From Enterovirga aerilata (GTDB lineage Bacteria > Pseudomonadota > Alphaproteobacteria > Rhizobiales > Beijerinckiaceae), in assembly GCF_013044135.1 (NCBI RefSeq), contig NZ_JABEPP010000002.1, positions 806,001 through 870,000 on the forward strand: DNA of 64,000 nucleotides, given 5' to 3'. This document shows, one piece after another, positions 43,835 to 54,527 of this stretch; position 1 is the first letter of the stretch; the number at the start of each line of letters is the position of its first letter. The notes below the pieces were generated by a model, which was not told the origin of the DNA, ran no database searches, and was given only the letters and a program-made list of their open reading frames with translations. A program made the translations under genes and the position numbers.

Positions 43835-46426
43835 ATGGGGCGTCTGAAGGGTACGATCGCGGGGTTTGCGATCGCGGTGGCGAGTCTCCTCGCCGCCCTG
43901 CCCTCGCCTGCCTGGGCCCAGGGCACGCTCAACGACATGATCGCAGCCCGGCAGCGCGCGGCAGGCAGAGACGATTCGCGCCTGCTCGTCGATGCGCGCG
44001 AGATCGTCTACAACAACGACCGGAACACGATCGCGGCGTCCGGCGACGTCGAGCTCAGCTACCAGGGCCGCACTCTCCAGGCGGACCGGGTCGTCTACGA
44101 CCGGAACACGAGCCGCGTTTTCGCCGAGGGCAATGTCCGCCTCGCCGACTCCTCCGGCGCGGTGACCACGGCCTCCCGATTCGAGCTCACGGATGATTTC
44201 AAGACAGGGTTTATAGACTCTTTACGCGTGGTGCAGACCACCGTCGACCGCGGCGAGACCGTGCGGGCGCGCTTTTCCGCGCCCCGGGCCGAGCGGATCG
44301 AGGGCGAGACGACCACCTTCCTGCGCGGAACCTACACGGCCTGCGAACCCTGCCGCGAGAACCCGGAGCGCCCCCCCCTCTGGCAGGTCAAGGCAGCGCG
44401 CATCGTCCACAACAACCAGGAACGGACGATCTACTACGAGAACGCCAGCATCGAGTTCCTCGGGGTGCCGATTGCGGCCGTGCCGTATTTCTGGACGCCG
44501 GATCCGACCGTGAAGCGGATGACGGGCTTCCTCGCCCCGCACTTCATCCACTCCACCGCGCTCGGCTTCGGCGTCTCGACCCCGTTCTTCTGGGACATCG
44601 CGCCGGACCGCGACCTCACCATCGCGCCGACCTTCTACTCCCGCCAGGGCGTGCTGCTCCAGGCCGAGTGGCGCCAGCGCCTGCTCACCGGCTCCTACAA
44701 CATCCGCGCGGCCGGCATCTTCCAGCAGGGGCAGTCCGCCTTCCTCCCCGCGCCGTTCGGGCCGGCGAACCGCGAAGGCCGCGGCATGATCGAGACGAAC
44801 GGCCGCTTCGCCATCAACCCGCAATGGCAGTTCGGCTGGAACATCGCGCTCCTGTCGGACAAGTGGTTCCTCCAGAACTACAAGATCCGCAGCGAGACGC
44901 TCGCCTCGAACTACCTGCTGCTCGAGTCCACCTCGCAGGTCTTCCTGCGCGGCCAGGGCGACCGCTCGTTCTTCGACCTGCGCGGCTTCTACTTCCAGGG
45001 CCTGTCCTATGCGGACTGGCAGAAGCAGCTGCCGCTCGTCGCTCCGGTGCTCGACTACGACAAGCGCATCGACGGCCCGCAGCCGCTCGGCGGCGAGCTC
45101 CGGCTGCAGTTCAACTTCACGAACCTGATGCGCGAGGCGGCGCAGTTCGACCCGATCACGGCGGCGAACCGCTCCTTTCCGTTCGGTTCGGGGCTGACGA
45201 CCGCCGCCTACCAGAGCTGCGTCGTGTTCCAGCGCGGGATCTGCCTGGTCCGCGGGCTTGCCGGCAACTTCGCCCGCGTCTCCGGCGAGGTCTCGTGGCG
45301 GCGCGCCTTCGTCGACGATGTCGGTCAGGTCTGGACGCCGTTCACCTATCTGCGCGCCGACGGGTTCTTCAACCACGTCGACACGACCGGGTACCAGAAC
45401 GCGATGGTGGCCAATTTCGTGAACCCCGACCAGGAGTTCATCGGCCGCGCCATGCCCGCCGTCGGCATGGAATACCGCTACCCCTTCGTGGCGGATACGG
45501 GGAATTTCGGCACGCATACGCTTACGCCGATCGCGCAGATCATCGCTCGGCCGAACGAGACCCATATCGGCCGGCTGCCGAACGAGGATGCGCACAGCCT
45601 CGTCTATGACGACACAACCCTGTTCGACTGGGACAAGTTCTCCGGCTACGATCGCGCGGAGGGCGGCGTGCGGGCCAATCTCGGCCTGCAGTACAACTGG
45701 CAGACGCCGGCCGGCTGGACCGCGAACGCGCTCTTCGGCCAGTCCTATCAACTCGCCGGCCGCAACTCCTACCGCATCCCCGACCTGGTCAATACGGGCT
45801 CGGAATCGGGCCTGCAGACCCGCGCCTCCGACTTCGTGAGCCGCTTTCAGGTCAACCCGACGCAGAATTTCTCGCTGATCGCCCGCAGCCGCTTCGACCA
45901 GGGCGACTTCTCGGTGAAGAGCTTCGAGGCGCAGGCGGTCGCGAACTTCAATCCCTGGGCGCCGATCACGGGCTCGCTGACCTATGTGCGCTACAAGGAG
46001 CAGCCGGCGCTCGGCTACCTCCATCGGCGCGAGGGCCTGCAGCCGGCGGCCGCCTGGAACATCACGCCGAACTGGTCGATCGGCGGTTCGGTCCTCTTCG
46101 ACCTCGACCGCTACCTCGACAATCGGGACACGTTCTTCAACGCCTATGCGGCGGCGCTCGCCCAGGGCGGACAGGCGCTCGCGAACACGGTCGTCTACAA
46201 CCGCGGCGATCCCTACACGATCGCCCAGGCCGGGCTGACGCTCGGCTACAAGGACGAGTGCACGACCTTCAGCATCAACTACGCCATGACCCCGCGCGTC
46301 GCCGCGACGGGCGAGCGGGAGACCGACCGGACCGTGCTGGTGCGGCTGGAACTCCGGACTCTCGGCCAGGCGAGCTTCTCGCAGTCCCTCGGCAGCACGA
46401 CGACGGACGGCGTCTCGAGCCGCTGA
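43835..46426 (+). CDS. lptD: LPS-assembly protein LptD
   Basis: The outer-membrane beta-barrel that inserts LPS into the outer leaflet. The 863-residue protein has a signal peptide (to about residue 28, PAWAQ), an OstA/LptA-like jellyroll domain ([39 protein letters not shown]) and a long barrel with many aromatic strands. It has a cysteine pair in [12 protein letters not shown] near residue 170, as in alphaproteobacterial LptD. GAGGAGCGAG precedes the ATG. It is followed directly by pdxA; surA, usual at this point, is absent. Confidence 0.95.
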   Translation: MGRLKGTIAGFAIAVASLLAALPSPAWAQGTLNDMIAARQRAAGRDDSRLLVDAREIVYNNDRNTIAASGDVELSYQGRTLQADRVVYDRNTSRVFAEGNVRLADSSGAVTTASRFELTDDFKTGFIDSLRVVQTTVDRGETVRARFSAPRAERIEGETTTFLRGTYTACEPCRENPERPPLWQVKAARIVHNNQERTIYYENASIEFLGVPIAAVPYFWTPDPTVKRMTGFLAPHFIHSTALGFGVSTPFFWDIAPDRDLTIAPTFYSRQGVLLQAEWRQRLLTGSYNIRAAGIFQQGQSAFLPAPFGPANREGRGMIETNGRFAINPQWQFGWNIALLSDKWFLQNYKIRSETLASNYLLLESTSQVFLRGQGDRSFFDLRGFYFQGLSYADWQKQLPLVAPVLDYDKRIDGPQPLGGELRLQFNFTNLMREAAQFDPITAANRSFPFGSGLTTAAYQSCVVFQRGICLVRGLAGNFARVSGEVSWRRAFVDDVGQVWTPFTYLRADGFFNHVDTTGYQNAMVANFVNPDQEFIGRAMPAVGMEYRYPFVADTGNFGTHTLTPIAQIIARPNETHIGRLPNEDAHSLVYDDTTLFDWDKFSGYDRAEGGVRANLGLQYNWQTPAGWTANALFGQSYQLAGRNSYRIPDLVNTGSESGLQTRASDFVSRFQVNPTQNFSLIARSRFDQGDFSVKSFEAQAVANFNPWAPITGSLTYVRYKEQPALGYLHRREGLQPAAAWNITPNWSIGGSVLFDLDRYLDNRDTFFNAYAAALAQGGQALANTVVYNRGDPYTIAQAGLTLGYKDECTTFSINYAMTPRVAATGERETDRTVLVRLELRTLGQASFSQSLGSTTTDGVSSR

Positions 46427-46454
46427 TGGCGCCCCAGCGCCCGGCAAGGGCGTC

Positions 46455-47465
46455 ATGACGCGCCCGCTCGCGCTCACGCAGGGCGATCCCGCCGGGATCG
46501 GGCCTGAGATCGCCCTCAAGGCGTGGCTCCGCCGGGACGACGGCCTGCCGCCGTTCTTCGTCCTGTCCGATCCGGATTTTCTGGCCCGGGCAGCGGCCCG
46601 GCTCGGCCTCGATGTTCCGGTCAGGGTGGTCGTGCCGGAGAATGCGGAGGCGGTCTTTGCCAAGGCCCTGCCGGTGGTGCCGCTCTCGCGTCGGGTGAGC
46701 GCCGAGCCAAGCCGGCCCGACCCGGCGAGCGCCGCCGCGACGATCGAGTCGATCGAGCAGGCAGTCGCACTCACGAGGAGCGGCGAGGCCGCGGCGGTCG
46801 TGACCTGCCCGATCGCGAAGCACGTCCTCTACGCGGCCGGCTTCCACCATCCGGGCCATACCGAGTTCCTGGCCGCGCTCGCGGCCGAAGACGGTCGCCC
46901 GGCGCCGCGTTCCGTCATGATGCTCTGGAGCGAGTCGCTCGCCGTGGTGCCCGTGACGGTTCACATCCCGCTGAAGGACGTGCCGGACGCGCTCACGCAG
47001 GATCTGGTCGTCGAGACCGGCCGCATCGTCGCGCACGATCTCCGGACGCGCTTCGGCCTCGCCCGACCGCGCCTTGCGCTCGCCGGTCTCAATCCACATG
47101 CCGGCGAGGCCGGTACCATGGGCACCGAGGAGCGGGACGTGATCGCGCCCGCCATCGACCGGCTCCAGGCGGAAGGGATCGAGGCGTCCGGACCCTGGCC
47201 GGCGGACACCATGTTCCACGCCCGCGCGCGCAAGGGCTACGACGCCGCGCTCGCCATGTACCACGACCAGGCGCTCGTCCCGATCAAGACGGTCGCGTTC
47301 GACGACGCCGTCAACGTCACGCTCGGGCTTCCCTTCGTCCGCACCTCGCCCGACCACGGCACGGCCTTCGACATCGCCGGAAGCGGGATCGCGCGGCCGG
47401 ACAGCCTGATCGCCGCGCTGCGCCTCGCGGGCCGGCTCGCGACCAACTCGACTCCCCACTCGTGA
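46455..47465 (+). CDS. pdxA: 4-hydroxythreonine-4-phosphate dehydrogenase
   Basis: Oxidises 4-phosphohydroxy-L-threonine on the way to pyridoxal 5'-phosphate. The 336-residue protein has [39 protein letters not shown] with metal ligands, [16 protein letters not shown], and [20 protein letters not shown], plus [13 protein letters not shown], all hallmarks. It follows lptD by 28 bases and its stop overlaps the GTG start of rsmA, as in the widespread lptD-surA-pdxA-rsmA order. Confidence 0.96.
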   Translation: MTRPLALTQGDPAGIGPEIALKAWLRRDDGLPPFFVLSDPDFLARAAARLGLDVPVRVVVPENAEAVFAKALPVVPLSRRVSAEPSRPDPASAAATIESIEQAVALTRSGEAAAVVTCPIAKHVLYAAGFHHPGHTEFLAALAAEDGRPAPRSVMMLWSESLAVVPVTVHIPLKDVPDALTQDLVVETGRIVAHDLRTRFGLARPRLALAGLNPHAGEAGTMGTEERDVIAPAIDRLQAEGIEASGPWPADTMFHARARKGYDAALAMYHDQALVPIKTVAFDDAVNVTLGLPFVRTSPDHGTAFDIAGSGIARPDSLIAALRLAGRLATNSTPHS

Positions 47466-48304
47466 GGGAGCCAGACGACCTGCCGCCCCTGCGCGAGGTC
47501 GTGCACAAGCACGATCTCATGCCGAAACGTGCGCTCGGGCAGAACTTCCTCTTCGACCTCAACCTCACGGGCCGGATCGCCCGGTCCGCAGGTCCGCTCG
47601 CCGGCCACGAGGTGCTGGAGGTCGGACCAGGCCCGGGCGGGCTGACGCGTGCGCTCCTGGCCGAGGGCGCCGAGCGAGTGATCGCGGTGGAGCGCGACGC
47701 GCGCTGCCTGCCGGCCCTCGCCGAGATCGGGGCGCGGTATGCCGGCCGCCTCGAGGTGGTGGAGGCGGATGCGCTCGAGCTCGATCCGGCGGCCCTCTTC
47801 TCGGGAACGCGGCCTGCCCGGATCGTCGCAAACCTGCCCTACAATGTCGGGACCGCGCTCCTCGTCCGCTGGCTCACGGTGCCGGACTGGCCGCCGCGAT
47901 GGTCGAGCGCGACGCTGATGTTCCAGCGCGAGGTCGCCGACCGCATCGTCGCCGACGAGCGCCGGCCGGACGATTACGGCCGCCTCGGCGTGCTCTGCGG
48001 CTGGCGCACGCGCGCCCGCATCCTCTTCGACGTGTCGCCGCAAGCCTTCGTTCCGCCGCCCAAAGTGACATCCGCGGTGGTGCAGATCGAGCCGAGAGCC
48101 GACCCTCTGCCGTGCTCGGTTGCGGCGCTCGAACGCATCACCCGCGCCGCCTTCGGCCAGCGGCGCAAGATGCTGCGGCAGAGCCTCAAGGGGCTCGGCC
48201 GAGATCCCCGGGAACTGCTCGATGCGGCCGGGCTGCCGGAGACCGCCCGGGCCGAGGAGATCCCGGTGGCGGGCTTCGTCGCTCTCGCCAACGCGCTCGC
48301 TTGA
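47462..48304 (+). CDS. rsmA: 16S rRNA (adenine1518/1519-N6)-dimethyltransferase
   Basis: KsgA-type enzyme that dimethylates two adenines near the 3' end of 16S rRNA during small-subunit assembly. From the GTG at 47462 it is 280 residues: [13 protein letters not shown] opens the family core, SAM motif [25 protein letters not shown], and the catalytic [29 protein letters not shown] and [12 protein letters not shown] follow. The GTG overlaps the pdxA stop (GTGA), so the genes are coupled. There is no gmk directly downstream on this strand. Confidence 0.95.
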   Translation: MREPDDLPPLREVVHKHDLMPKRALGQNFLFDLNLTGRIARSAGPLAGHEVLEVGPGPGGLTRALLAEGAERVIAVERDARCLPALAEIGARYAGRLEVVEADALELDPAALFSGTRPARIVANLPYNVGTALLVRWLTVPDWPPRWSSATLMFQREVADRIVADERRPDDYGRLGVLCGWRTRARILFDVSPQAFVPPPKVTSAVVQIEPRADPLPCSVAALERITRAAFGQRRKMLRQSLKGLGRDPRELLDAAGLPETARAEEIPVAGFVALANALA

Positions 48305-48365
48305 CACCCCCGCCCGGGACGGCCGAATGCCCGGACGCGCCGGAGAGCGCGAGCCGGGAAACGCC

Positions 48366-49724
48366 ATGAATCTCAGCCGCATGCTGCGCGAGCGCGCAGC
48401 AGCAGCCCGTCCCGTGACGGTCGGGCTCATCGGGGCCGGAAAGTTCGGCACCATGTTCATGTCTCAGGTGCGGGTGACGGGAGGCATGCATCTCGTCGGC
48501 GTGGCGGACCTGAATGTCGCGCGCGCCAGATCCCAGCTCGCCTCCGCCGGCTGGCCGGGGGAGCAATACGCGGCGGCCTCGCTCGACGACGCGGCGAGGG
48601 ACGGCGGAACGGCCGTGACGGACGATGCGGAGGCTCTGATCCGGCATCCCGCCATCGAGGTGATCGTCGAGGCGACAGGAGACCCGCGCACCGGGATCCG
48701 GTTCTGTCTCGCGGCGATCGAGGCCGGCAAGCACATCGTCATGGTCAACGTCGAGGCGGATGCGCTCGCCGGTCCGCTTCTCGCGCGGCGCGCCGCCGAG
48801 GCCGGCGTCGTCTATTCCCTTGCCTGGGGCGACCAGCCCGCGCTCATCTGCGAGCAGGTGGACTGGGCGCGCACGGCGGGCTTCCGGGTCGTCGCCGCCG
48901 GGAAGGGAACGCGCTATCTCCCGACCTACCACGCCTCCAACCCGGATACGGTCTGGGACATCCTCGATCAGTATCTCAGGATCGACGACCGTTCTTCGAT
49001 CAACCCGAAGATGTTCAACTCGTTCGTGGACGGGACGAAGTCCGGCATCGAGATGACGGCCGTGTGCAACGCGACCGGGCTCGAGGCGCAGAGCGGCGGC
49101 CTCGGCTTCCCGCCGGCCTCCCGGTTCGAGCTCGCGGAGATCTGCAAGCCGCGCGGGAGCGGCGGGGTGCTGGAACGGGCCGGCGTGACCGAGGTGACCT
49201 CGTCCGTCTACCGCGACGGCCGCGAGGTGCCCCATCACCTCGCCATGGGCACCTATGTCGTGATCGAGGGGGAGAGCGACTACGCCCGGCGCTGCTTTGC
49301 CGAGTACCACATGCTGCAGGACGGCTCGGGCCGCTACGCCTCCCTCTATCGGCCGACGCACATGATCGGGCTCGAGCTCGGGATCTCCGTCGCCTCCGCC
49401 GCGCTCCGGCGCGAGCCGACGGGCTCGCCCGTCTGCTTCAACTCGGACGTGGTCGCGACCGCTAAACGCCACCTCGCGGCAGGCGAGGTGCTCGACGGCG
49501 AGGGCGGCTTTCTGGTCTGGGGGAAGCAGTGCCCGGCGCGGCGCTCGCTCGCGGAGGGCTATCTCCCGCTCGGGCTCGCCCAGCACGTGCGGCTCAGGAA
49601 CCCGATCGCCGAGGGCGAGCCGGTGCGCTGGCGCGACGTCGCCATCGACGAGACCGATCTCGCGGTCCGGACCCGGCGCGAGATGGAGCGGGAATTCGGC
49701 GGCGCCCCGGCAGACCTCGGCTGA
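48366..49724 (+). CDS. Rossmann-fold oxidoreductase with C-terminal SAF domain
   Basis: A 452-residue protein of the homoserine-dehydrogenase-like / Gfo-Idh type with a C-terminal SAF domain. The NAD(P) fold is VTVGLIGAGKFGTMFMSQV, followed by GVADLNVARARSQL, EVIVEATGDPRTGIR, AGKHIVMVNVEADALAGP and GTRYLPTYHASNPDTVWD. The SAF part includes TAKRHLAAGEVLDGEGGF and GLAQHVRLRNPIAEGEPV. Relatives exist in carbohydrate and polyol gene clusters, but the reaction is not known to me. It is the last gene of this run, 61 bases after rsmA, and unrelated in function to it. Confidence 0.8.
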   Translation: MNLSRMLRERAAAARPVTVGLIGAGKFGTMFMSQVRVTGGMHLVGVADLNVARARSQLASAGWPGEQYAAASLDDAARDGGTAVTDDAEALIRHPAIEVIVEATGDPRTGIRFCLAAIEAGKHIVMVNVEADALAGPLLARRAAEAGVVYSLAWGDQPALICEQVDWARTAGFRVVAAGKGTRYLPTYHASNPDTVWDILDQYLRIDDRSSINPKMFNSFVDGTKSGIEMTAVCNATGLEAQSGGLGFPPASRFELAEICKPRGSGGVLERAGVTEVTSSVYRDGREVPHHLAMGTYVVIEGESDYARRCFAEYHMLQDGSGRYASLYRPTHMIGLELGISVASAALRREPTGSPVCFNSDVVATAKRHLAAGEVLDGEGGFLVWGKQCPARRSLAEGYLPLGLAQHVRLRNPIAEGEPVRWRDVAIDETDLAVRTRREMEREFGGAPADLG

Positions 49725-49727
49725 CGC

Positions 49728-50408
49728 TCAGGCGATCTTCTCGGCCAGGAGCCCGTCGACGAAGGCCGGCAGGCCGACCTGGCGCTCGCGCTTCAGCCGC
49801 TCGGCGAAGAGGATGGCCTTCAGGCCCTCGAAGGAGGCGCCGAGGTCCTCGTTGACCACGACGTAATCATATTCCGTCCACCGCTCGATTTCCACGCGGG
49901 CATTGCCGAGCCGCTTCTCGATCGTCTCGCGGGTATCTTCGGCGCGCCGCTCCAGCCGGTGCTTCAGCTCGGCCATCGAGGGCGGCAGGATGAACACCGT
50001 CACGACGTCGGGGCCCATCGTGGCGCGCACCTGCCGCGTGCCCTGGTAGTCGATGTCGAAGATCATGTCGGTGCCCGCCCCGAGCGCCCGCTCCACCGGC
50101 CGCCGCGGCGTCCCGTAGTAATTGCCGTGCACCTCGGCCCATTCGAGAAGATCGTCATGGTCGCGCATGGCCATGAAGTCCTCCACCGAGATGAAGTTGT
50201 AGTCGCGGCCGGCGATCTCGGAGGGGCGCTTGGCGCGCGTGGTGACCGAGACCGACACTTCGAGGCCGAGCTCCTTCTCCTCCCGCAGCGCCCGCGTGAG
50301 ACTCGTCTTCCCGGCACCCGAAGGGGAGGAGAGGATGAGGATGAGGCCGCGCCGCCCGACCCTCCTGCCCTGTCCGACGGCGCCTGCCGCTTCCTGCCTG
50401 CCGCTCAT
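49728..50408 (-). CDS. gmk: Guanylate kinase
   Basis: Phosphorylates GMP to GDP, supplying GTP and (p)ppGpp precursors. The 226-residue protein has the P-loop LSSPSGAGKTSL (27-38), SVTTRAKRPSEIAGRDYNFIS for GMP binding, LLEWAEVHGNYYGTP, IFDIDYQGTRQVR and the lid region RRAEDTRETIEKRL. The N-terminus is about 18 residues longer than average. Its start overlaps the yicC stop by 4 bases (ATGA), so both are in one transcript. Confidence 0.96.
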   Translation of the reverse strand: MSGRQEAAGAVGQGRRVGRRGLILILSSPSGAGKTSLTRALREEKELGLEVSVSVTTRAKRPSEIAGRDYNFISVEDFMAMRDHDDLLEWAEVHGNYYGTPRRPVERALGAGTDMIFDIDYQGTRQVRATMGPDVVTVFILPPSMAELKHRLERRAEDTRETIEKRLGNARVEIERWTEYDYVVVNEDLGASFEGLKAILFAERLKRERQVGLPAFVDGLLAEKIA

Positions 50409-51292
50409 TCGACGTTCTGCACCTGCTCCCGGAACTGCTCGACGACAGCCTTGAGCTCCAGCCCGATGCGCGAGAGCGATACGTCGTTCGCCTTCGAACA
50501 GAGCGTGTTGGCCTCGCGGCCGAATTCCTGCGCCAGGAAGTCGAGCCGGCGGCCGACAGGGCCATCGGCGGCCAGCAGCTCACGGGCGGCCTCGACATGC
50601 GCCTTGAGCCGGTCGAGCTCCTCGCGGATATCCGCACGCGTGGCGAGCAGCGCCGCCTCCTGGTGCAGGCGGCCGGGATCCAGCGCGGCCGAGGCAGCAA
50701 GAAGGGCGGCAACCTGCTCGGCAAGCCTAGCCCTGACTGCGTCCGGCTGGCGGGCGGGGCAAGTCTCGGCCGCCTCGACGAGCCGGCCGATCTCCGCCAG
50801 CTGTCCCTGCAGGACCGCGTGCAGGGCGGCTCCCTCGCTTGCGCGCGCGGCGGCAAGCGCGGCAACGAGCCGGCCCGGGGCGGCCGAGAGATCCCGCCGC
50901 AGCGTTTCGTCGTCGCCGCGGACCGCTCCCCCGTCCTCGATCTCGACGACCCCCCGGACCGAGAGCAAGCCGTCGAGAGAGGCCGGCCGTATGTCGTCGG
51001 GAAGCTTCATCGCGGCGATCGCCCCGAGGAGGGCCTGGAGGGCGTCACGACTTACGCGCAGCTGGGGCGACGAGCTCGCGGGCGCAAGCGTCAGGGTCAA
51101 TTGACATTGGCCGCGGGAAAAGGCCGCCGCGATCTGTCGGCGGGCATCCTCGCCAGCCGCGTCGAAGCCTGGCGGAACGCGCACCCGCACCTCGAGCCCG
51201 CGCCCGTTCACGCTCTTCAGCTCCCACGCCCAGCTCAGCGCGCCGGTCGCGCCCGCCTCGCGTGCGAAGCCCGTCATCGAGTTTACGGCCAT
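50405..51292 (-). CDS. yicC: YicC family endoribonuclease-like protein
   Basis: A 295-residue member of the YicC/YloC family, shown in E. coli to act as an endoribonuclease. It starts VNSMTGFAREAG, has WELKSVNGRGLEVRVRVP and FSRGQCQLTL in the N-terminal domain, and ends in the DUF1732 region with RLDFLAQEFGREANTLCSKAN and LELKAVVEQFREQVQNVE, the strongest family signature. The order mltG-yicC-gmk is conserved in alphaproteobacteria. Confidence 0.93.
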   Translation of the reverse strand: MAVNSMTGFAREAGATGALSWAWELKSVNGRGLEVRVRVPPGFDAAGEDARRQIAAAFSRGQCQLTLTLAPASSSPQLRVSRDALQALLGAIAAMKLPDDIRPASLDGLLSVRGVVEIEDGGAVRGDDETLRRDLSAAPGRLVAALAAARASEGAALHAVLQGQLAEIGRLVEAAETCPARQPDAVRARLAEQVAALLAASAALDPGRLHQEAALLATRADIREELDRLKAHVEAARELLAADGPVGRRLDFLAQEFGREANTLCSKANDVSLSRIGLELKAVVEQFREQVQNVE

Positions 51293-51366
51293 GCTGCTCG
51301 ATGCCCGGACAGGAGCGCGGATTCAAGCGCTCCGGGCCCCTGACCCGCCGGATTCGGCAGCCCGGC

Positions 51367-52881
51367 TCACTCGGTTGCGGCCGACTCCTGGGCGGACCCG
51401 GCCGAGGCCGGCCTCCGCCTCGGCTTGGCAGCCTGGCGCTTCCGAGGCTCGGGCTTGGCGGTCTCGGCCGGAGGCGCTCCCGGCGGTGGCTGGAACGCCG
51501 GCACGCTCTTGGCCGAGGTCAGGTCCCAGTTCTGGTTGCGGAGCGGGTCGCGCTCAGTCCATTCGGACGCGTCGAAGCCGCGGGCGGGCCCGAGGGCGGC
51601 GGCACCGGCGATCGCCGAAACGCTGCCGGGATCGGCAGCCGCGTTCCGCGCCTGTCCCGGTGCCAGATAGAGGTCCGTCCGGCCGTCCGGCAGGGGCGGC
51701 GGCTCCACCCGGTCCACCTCGGGCTGCCCGCTGCCAGCCGCCTCGCGCGCCTTCTCGATCTGCCGCCAGCGCGCGACGTTGCGGTTGTGCTGCTCGAGGG
51801 TCTCCGCGAAGGCGTGTCCGCCCGTCCCGTCCGCAACGAAATAGAGGTCCCGGGTCTTGAGCGGGTTGGCGACCGCCTCGAGCGCGGCCCGCCCCGGATT
51901 CGCGATCGGGCCCGGCGGCAGGCCCTCGATGACATAGGTGTTGTAGGGAGTTGCCCGCTCGATCTCGGAGCGGAGGATGCCGCGGCCGAGGGTCCCCTTC
52001 CCGCCGACGATCCCGTACACGATCGTCGGATCGGATTGCAGCTTCATGCGCTTGGCGAGGCGGTTCAGGAACACGCTCGCGACCCGCGGGCGCTCGTCCG
52101 CGCGGCCCGTCTCCTTCTCGACGATGGAAGCGAGGATCACGAGTTCGGGCGCGGTCTTGATGGGCAGGTCCGGCGCGCGTTTCGCCCAGGCCTTGACGAG
52201 CGCCTCGCGCGCCTCGGCCTGCATCTTGTTGATGAGCTGCTGCCGGCTCGTGCCGCGTTCGAAGTAATAGGTCTCCGGCAGGAGCGTGCCCTCGCGCGGG
52301 ACCTCGTTGATCGTCCCGGTCAGGAGTTCGTTGTCGCGAAGGCGGGCGACGATCTGCTCGCTGGTGAGTCCCTCCGGGATCGTCAGGGCGTGCTGAATCG
52401 CCTTGCCCTGAATGAGCGTGTCGATCGCGTCCTCGATGCTCGTTCCGGCCTTGAACTGAAACTCCCCGGCCTTGAGCTGGCCCTTGCTCCGGTTGAGATA
52501 GGCGTAGAGCTCGAACAGGTTCGGGCTCGTGATCACGCCCTCCCGGGCGAGAAGCTCCGCCATCTCCGAGGTGCCGGTGCCCTTCGGGATGAGCACCACC
52601 TTGTCCTGCGCAAGCGGGCCGGGCGCCTCGACCTGGCGCTCGAGCGTCAGCAGGCCGAAGACCAGCGCCGCCGCGATCACGAGCCCGAGCGTCATGACTC
52701 CGCTCATCAGCGAGAGCATCCCGCCCCGGGGGCGGCGGACGCGCGGGGGCGGCGGCGGGGGCGGGGCGGACGGCTTCAGCGCTTCGTTGGGGCTCTTCGG
52801 CGCAAAGCGGCCCGGAGCCGGCGGGATAGCCGGGCTCGGAGCGGGAGGCGGGGTCGGATTGTTCTTCGATCTGCCGAACAT
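51367..52881 (-). CDS. mltG: Endolytic murein transglycosylase MltG
   Basis: Cleaves nascent peptidoglycan strands in the inner membrane, setting glycan length. From ATG 52881 it is 504 residues: a proline-rich cytoplasmic head (APSPAIPPAPG), one membrane helix (about 57-80), a LysM-like region (VVLIPKGTGTSEMAELL), and the YceG catalytic core with LPETYYFERGT, ILASIVEKETGRADERPRVA (catalytic glutamate) and LQSDPTIVYGI, NTYVIEGLPPGPIANPG. An unusual C-terminal tail (about 385-504), rich in Pro/Ala/Lys/Arg, follows. It is 101 bases after fabF. Confidence 0.95.
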   Translation of the reverse strand: MFGRSKNNPTPPPAPSPAIPPAPGRFAPKSPNEALKPSAPPPPPPPRVRRPRGGMLSLMSGVMTLGLVIAAALVFGLLTLERQVEAPGPLAQDKVVLIPKGTGTSEMAELLAREGVITSPNLFELYAYLNRSKGQLKAGEFQFKAGTSIEDAIDTLIQGKAIQHALTIPEGLTSEQIVARLRDNELLTGTINEVPREGTLLPETYYFERGTSRQQLINKMQAEAREALVKAWAKRAPDLPIKTAPELVILASIVEKETGRADERPRVASVFLNRLAKRMKLQSDPTIVYGIVGGKGTLGRGILRSEIERATPYNTYVIEGLPPGPIANPGRAALEAVANPLKTRDLYFVADGTGGHAFAETLEQHNRNVARWRQIEKAREAAGSGQPEVDRVEPPPLPDGRTDLYLAPGQARNAAADPGSVSAIAGAAALGPARGFDASEWTERDPLRNQNWDLTSAKSVPAFQPPPGAPPAETAKPEPRKRQAAKPRRRPASAGSAQESAATE

Positions 52882-52982
52882 GCGGATGCTACTTCGGGCC
52901 GCTGGCACCGCGAGCCCCTGCCCCGCTCTCCCAGACCAATATGGCGAAATGGCGTGGGAGAAGCGCAGCGGCACAGATCATG

Positions 52983-54239
52983 TCATGCCGCGCGCCGGAA
53001 GACGAGGGAGGCGTTGGTGCCGCCAAATCCGAAAGAGTTCGAAAGCACGGTGTCGATCGGCCGCGGCTTCGACATGTGCGGAACCAGGTCGATCGCGGTC
53101 TCGACGGACGGATTATCGAGGTTGAGCGTCGGCGGCGCGACATTGTCGCGGATGGCGAGAACGGCGAAGATCGCCTCGACGGAGCCGGCGGCCCCGAGCA
53201 GGTGCCCGATCGCCGATTTCGTGGACGACATCGCGAGCTTGCCCGCCGCGTTGCCGACGAGGCGCTCCACCGCCTTGAGCTCGATCTCGTCGCCGAGCGG
53301 CGTCGAGGTGCCGTGCGCATTGATGTAGTCGATGTCGCTCGGCGCGATGCCGGCGCGCTTCAGGGCCGCCTGCATGCAGCGGAAGGCCCCGTCCCCGTCC
53401 TCGGCCGGCGAGGTGATGTGATAGGCGTCGCCCGACAGGCCGTAGCCCACGATCTCCGCATAGATACGCGCGCCGCGCGCCTTCGCGTGCTCGTACTCCT
53501 CGAGCACTACGATCCCGGCCCCTTCGCCCATGACGAAACCGTCGCGGTCGCGGTCATAGGGGCGCGACGCCTTGGTGGGATTGTCGTTGAACCCGGTCGA
53601 CAACGCCCGGCAGGCCGCGAAGCCCGCCAGGGAAAGCCGGTTCACCGGCGATTCGGTGCCGCCCGCGACCATCACGTCCGCATCGCCGAGCGCGATGAGG
53701 CGCGAAGCGTCACCGATCGCGTGCGCGCCCGTCGAACAGGCCGTGACGACGGCATGGTTCGGACCCTTCAGCCCATGCGCGATCGAGACATAGCCCGAGG
53801 CCAGGTTGATGATGCGGCCCGGGATGAAGAAGGGAGAGATGCGCCGCGGCCCCTTCTCGAGGAGCGTCACGGACGCGTCGTAGATGCCGCCGATGCCGCC
53901 GATGCCGGAGCCGATCAGGACGCCGGTCGCGAACTGGTCTTCCTGCGTCTCGGGCTCCCAGCCCGCATCGTCGAGAGCCTGCTTCGCGGCCGCCATCGCG
54001 TAGACGATGAAGGGATCGACCTTGCGCTGGTCCTTCGGATCCATCCAGTCGTCGGCATTGTAGGCACCCTCGCCGCTGCGTGGGATGGTGCAGGCGATCT
54101 GGCAGGCAAGGTCCGACACGTCGAAGCTGTCGACGCGGATTGCCCCGCTCTCGCCCCTCAGCAACCGCTTCCAGGTCGGCTCGACCCCGCAGCCGAGCGG
54201 GGTGACCATACCCAGGCCGGTGACGACCACACGTCGCAT
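52983..54239 (-). CDS. fabF: 3-oxoacyl-ACP synthase II
   Basis: KAS II condenses malonyl-ACP with acyl-ACP in chain elongation. The 418-residue protein opens RRVVVTGLGMVTPLGCGVE, has the active cysteine Cys168 in VVTACSTGAHAIG, the first histidine in YINAHGTSTPLGD and the second in KSAIGHLLGAAGS, and ends LSNSFGFGGTNASLVFRR. All catalytic residues are present. It follows acpP by 51 bases in the fab cluster. Confidence 0.97.
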   Translation of the reverse strand: MRRVVVTGLGMVTPLGCGVEPTWKRLLRGESGAIRVDSFDVSDLACQIACTIPRSGEGAYNADDWMDPKDQRKVDPFIVYAMAAAKQALDDAGWEPETQEDQFATGVLIGSGIGGIGGIYDASVTLLEKGPRRISPFFIPGRIINLASGYVSIAHGLKGPNHAVVTACSTGAHAIGDASRLIALGDADVMVAGGTESPVNRLSLAGFAACRALSTGFNDNPTKASRPYDRDRDGFVMGEGAGIVVLEEYEHAKARGARIYAEIVGYGLSGDAYHITSPAEDGDGAFRCMQAALKRAGIAPSDIDYINAHGTSTPLGDEIELKAVERLVGNAAGKLAMSSTKSAIGHLLGAAGSVEAIFAVLAIRDNVAPPTLNLDNPSVETAIDLVPHMSKPRPIDTVLSNSFGFGGTNASLVFRRAA

Positions 54240-54290
54240 ACTTGCCCCCGGGCCGAGCGCCGCGTCACGCGACGTAGCGCTCCCCTCGTC

Positions 54291-54527
54291 TCAGCCCGCG
54301 TTCTTCTCGAGGAAGCGGATAGCATCGCCGACCGTGACGATCGTCTCGGCCGCATCGTCCGGGATCTCGACGTTGAACTCCTCCTCGAACGCCATGACGA
54401 GCTCGACCGTGTCGAGGCTGTCCGCGCCGAGATCGTCGATGAAGTTGGCGTTGTCCGTCACCTTCTCGGGCTCGACGCCAAGGTGTTCGACAACGATCTT
54501 CTTCAGCCGCTCAGCAATATCGCTCAT
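54291..54527 (-). CDS. acpP: Acyl carrier protein
   Basis: A 78-residue acidic carrier protein. The phosphopantetheine attachment serine is Ser37 in [21 protein letters not shown]. Length, charge and position between fabG and fabF are standard for the primary fatty-acid ACP. Confidence 0.98.
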   Translation of the reverse strand: MSDIAERLKKIVVEHLGVEPEKVTDNANFIDDLGADSLDTVELVMAFEEEFNVEIPDDAAETIVTVGDAIRFLEKNAG

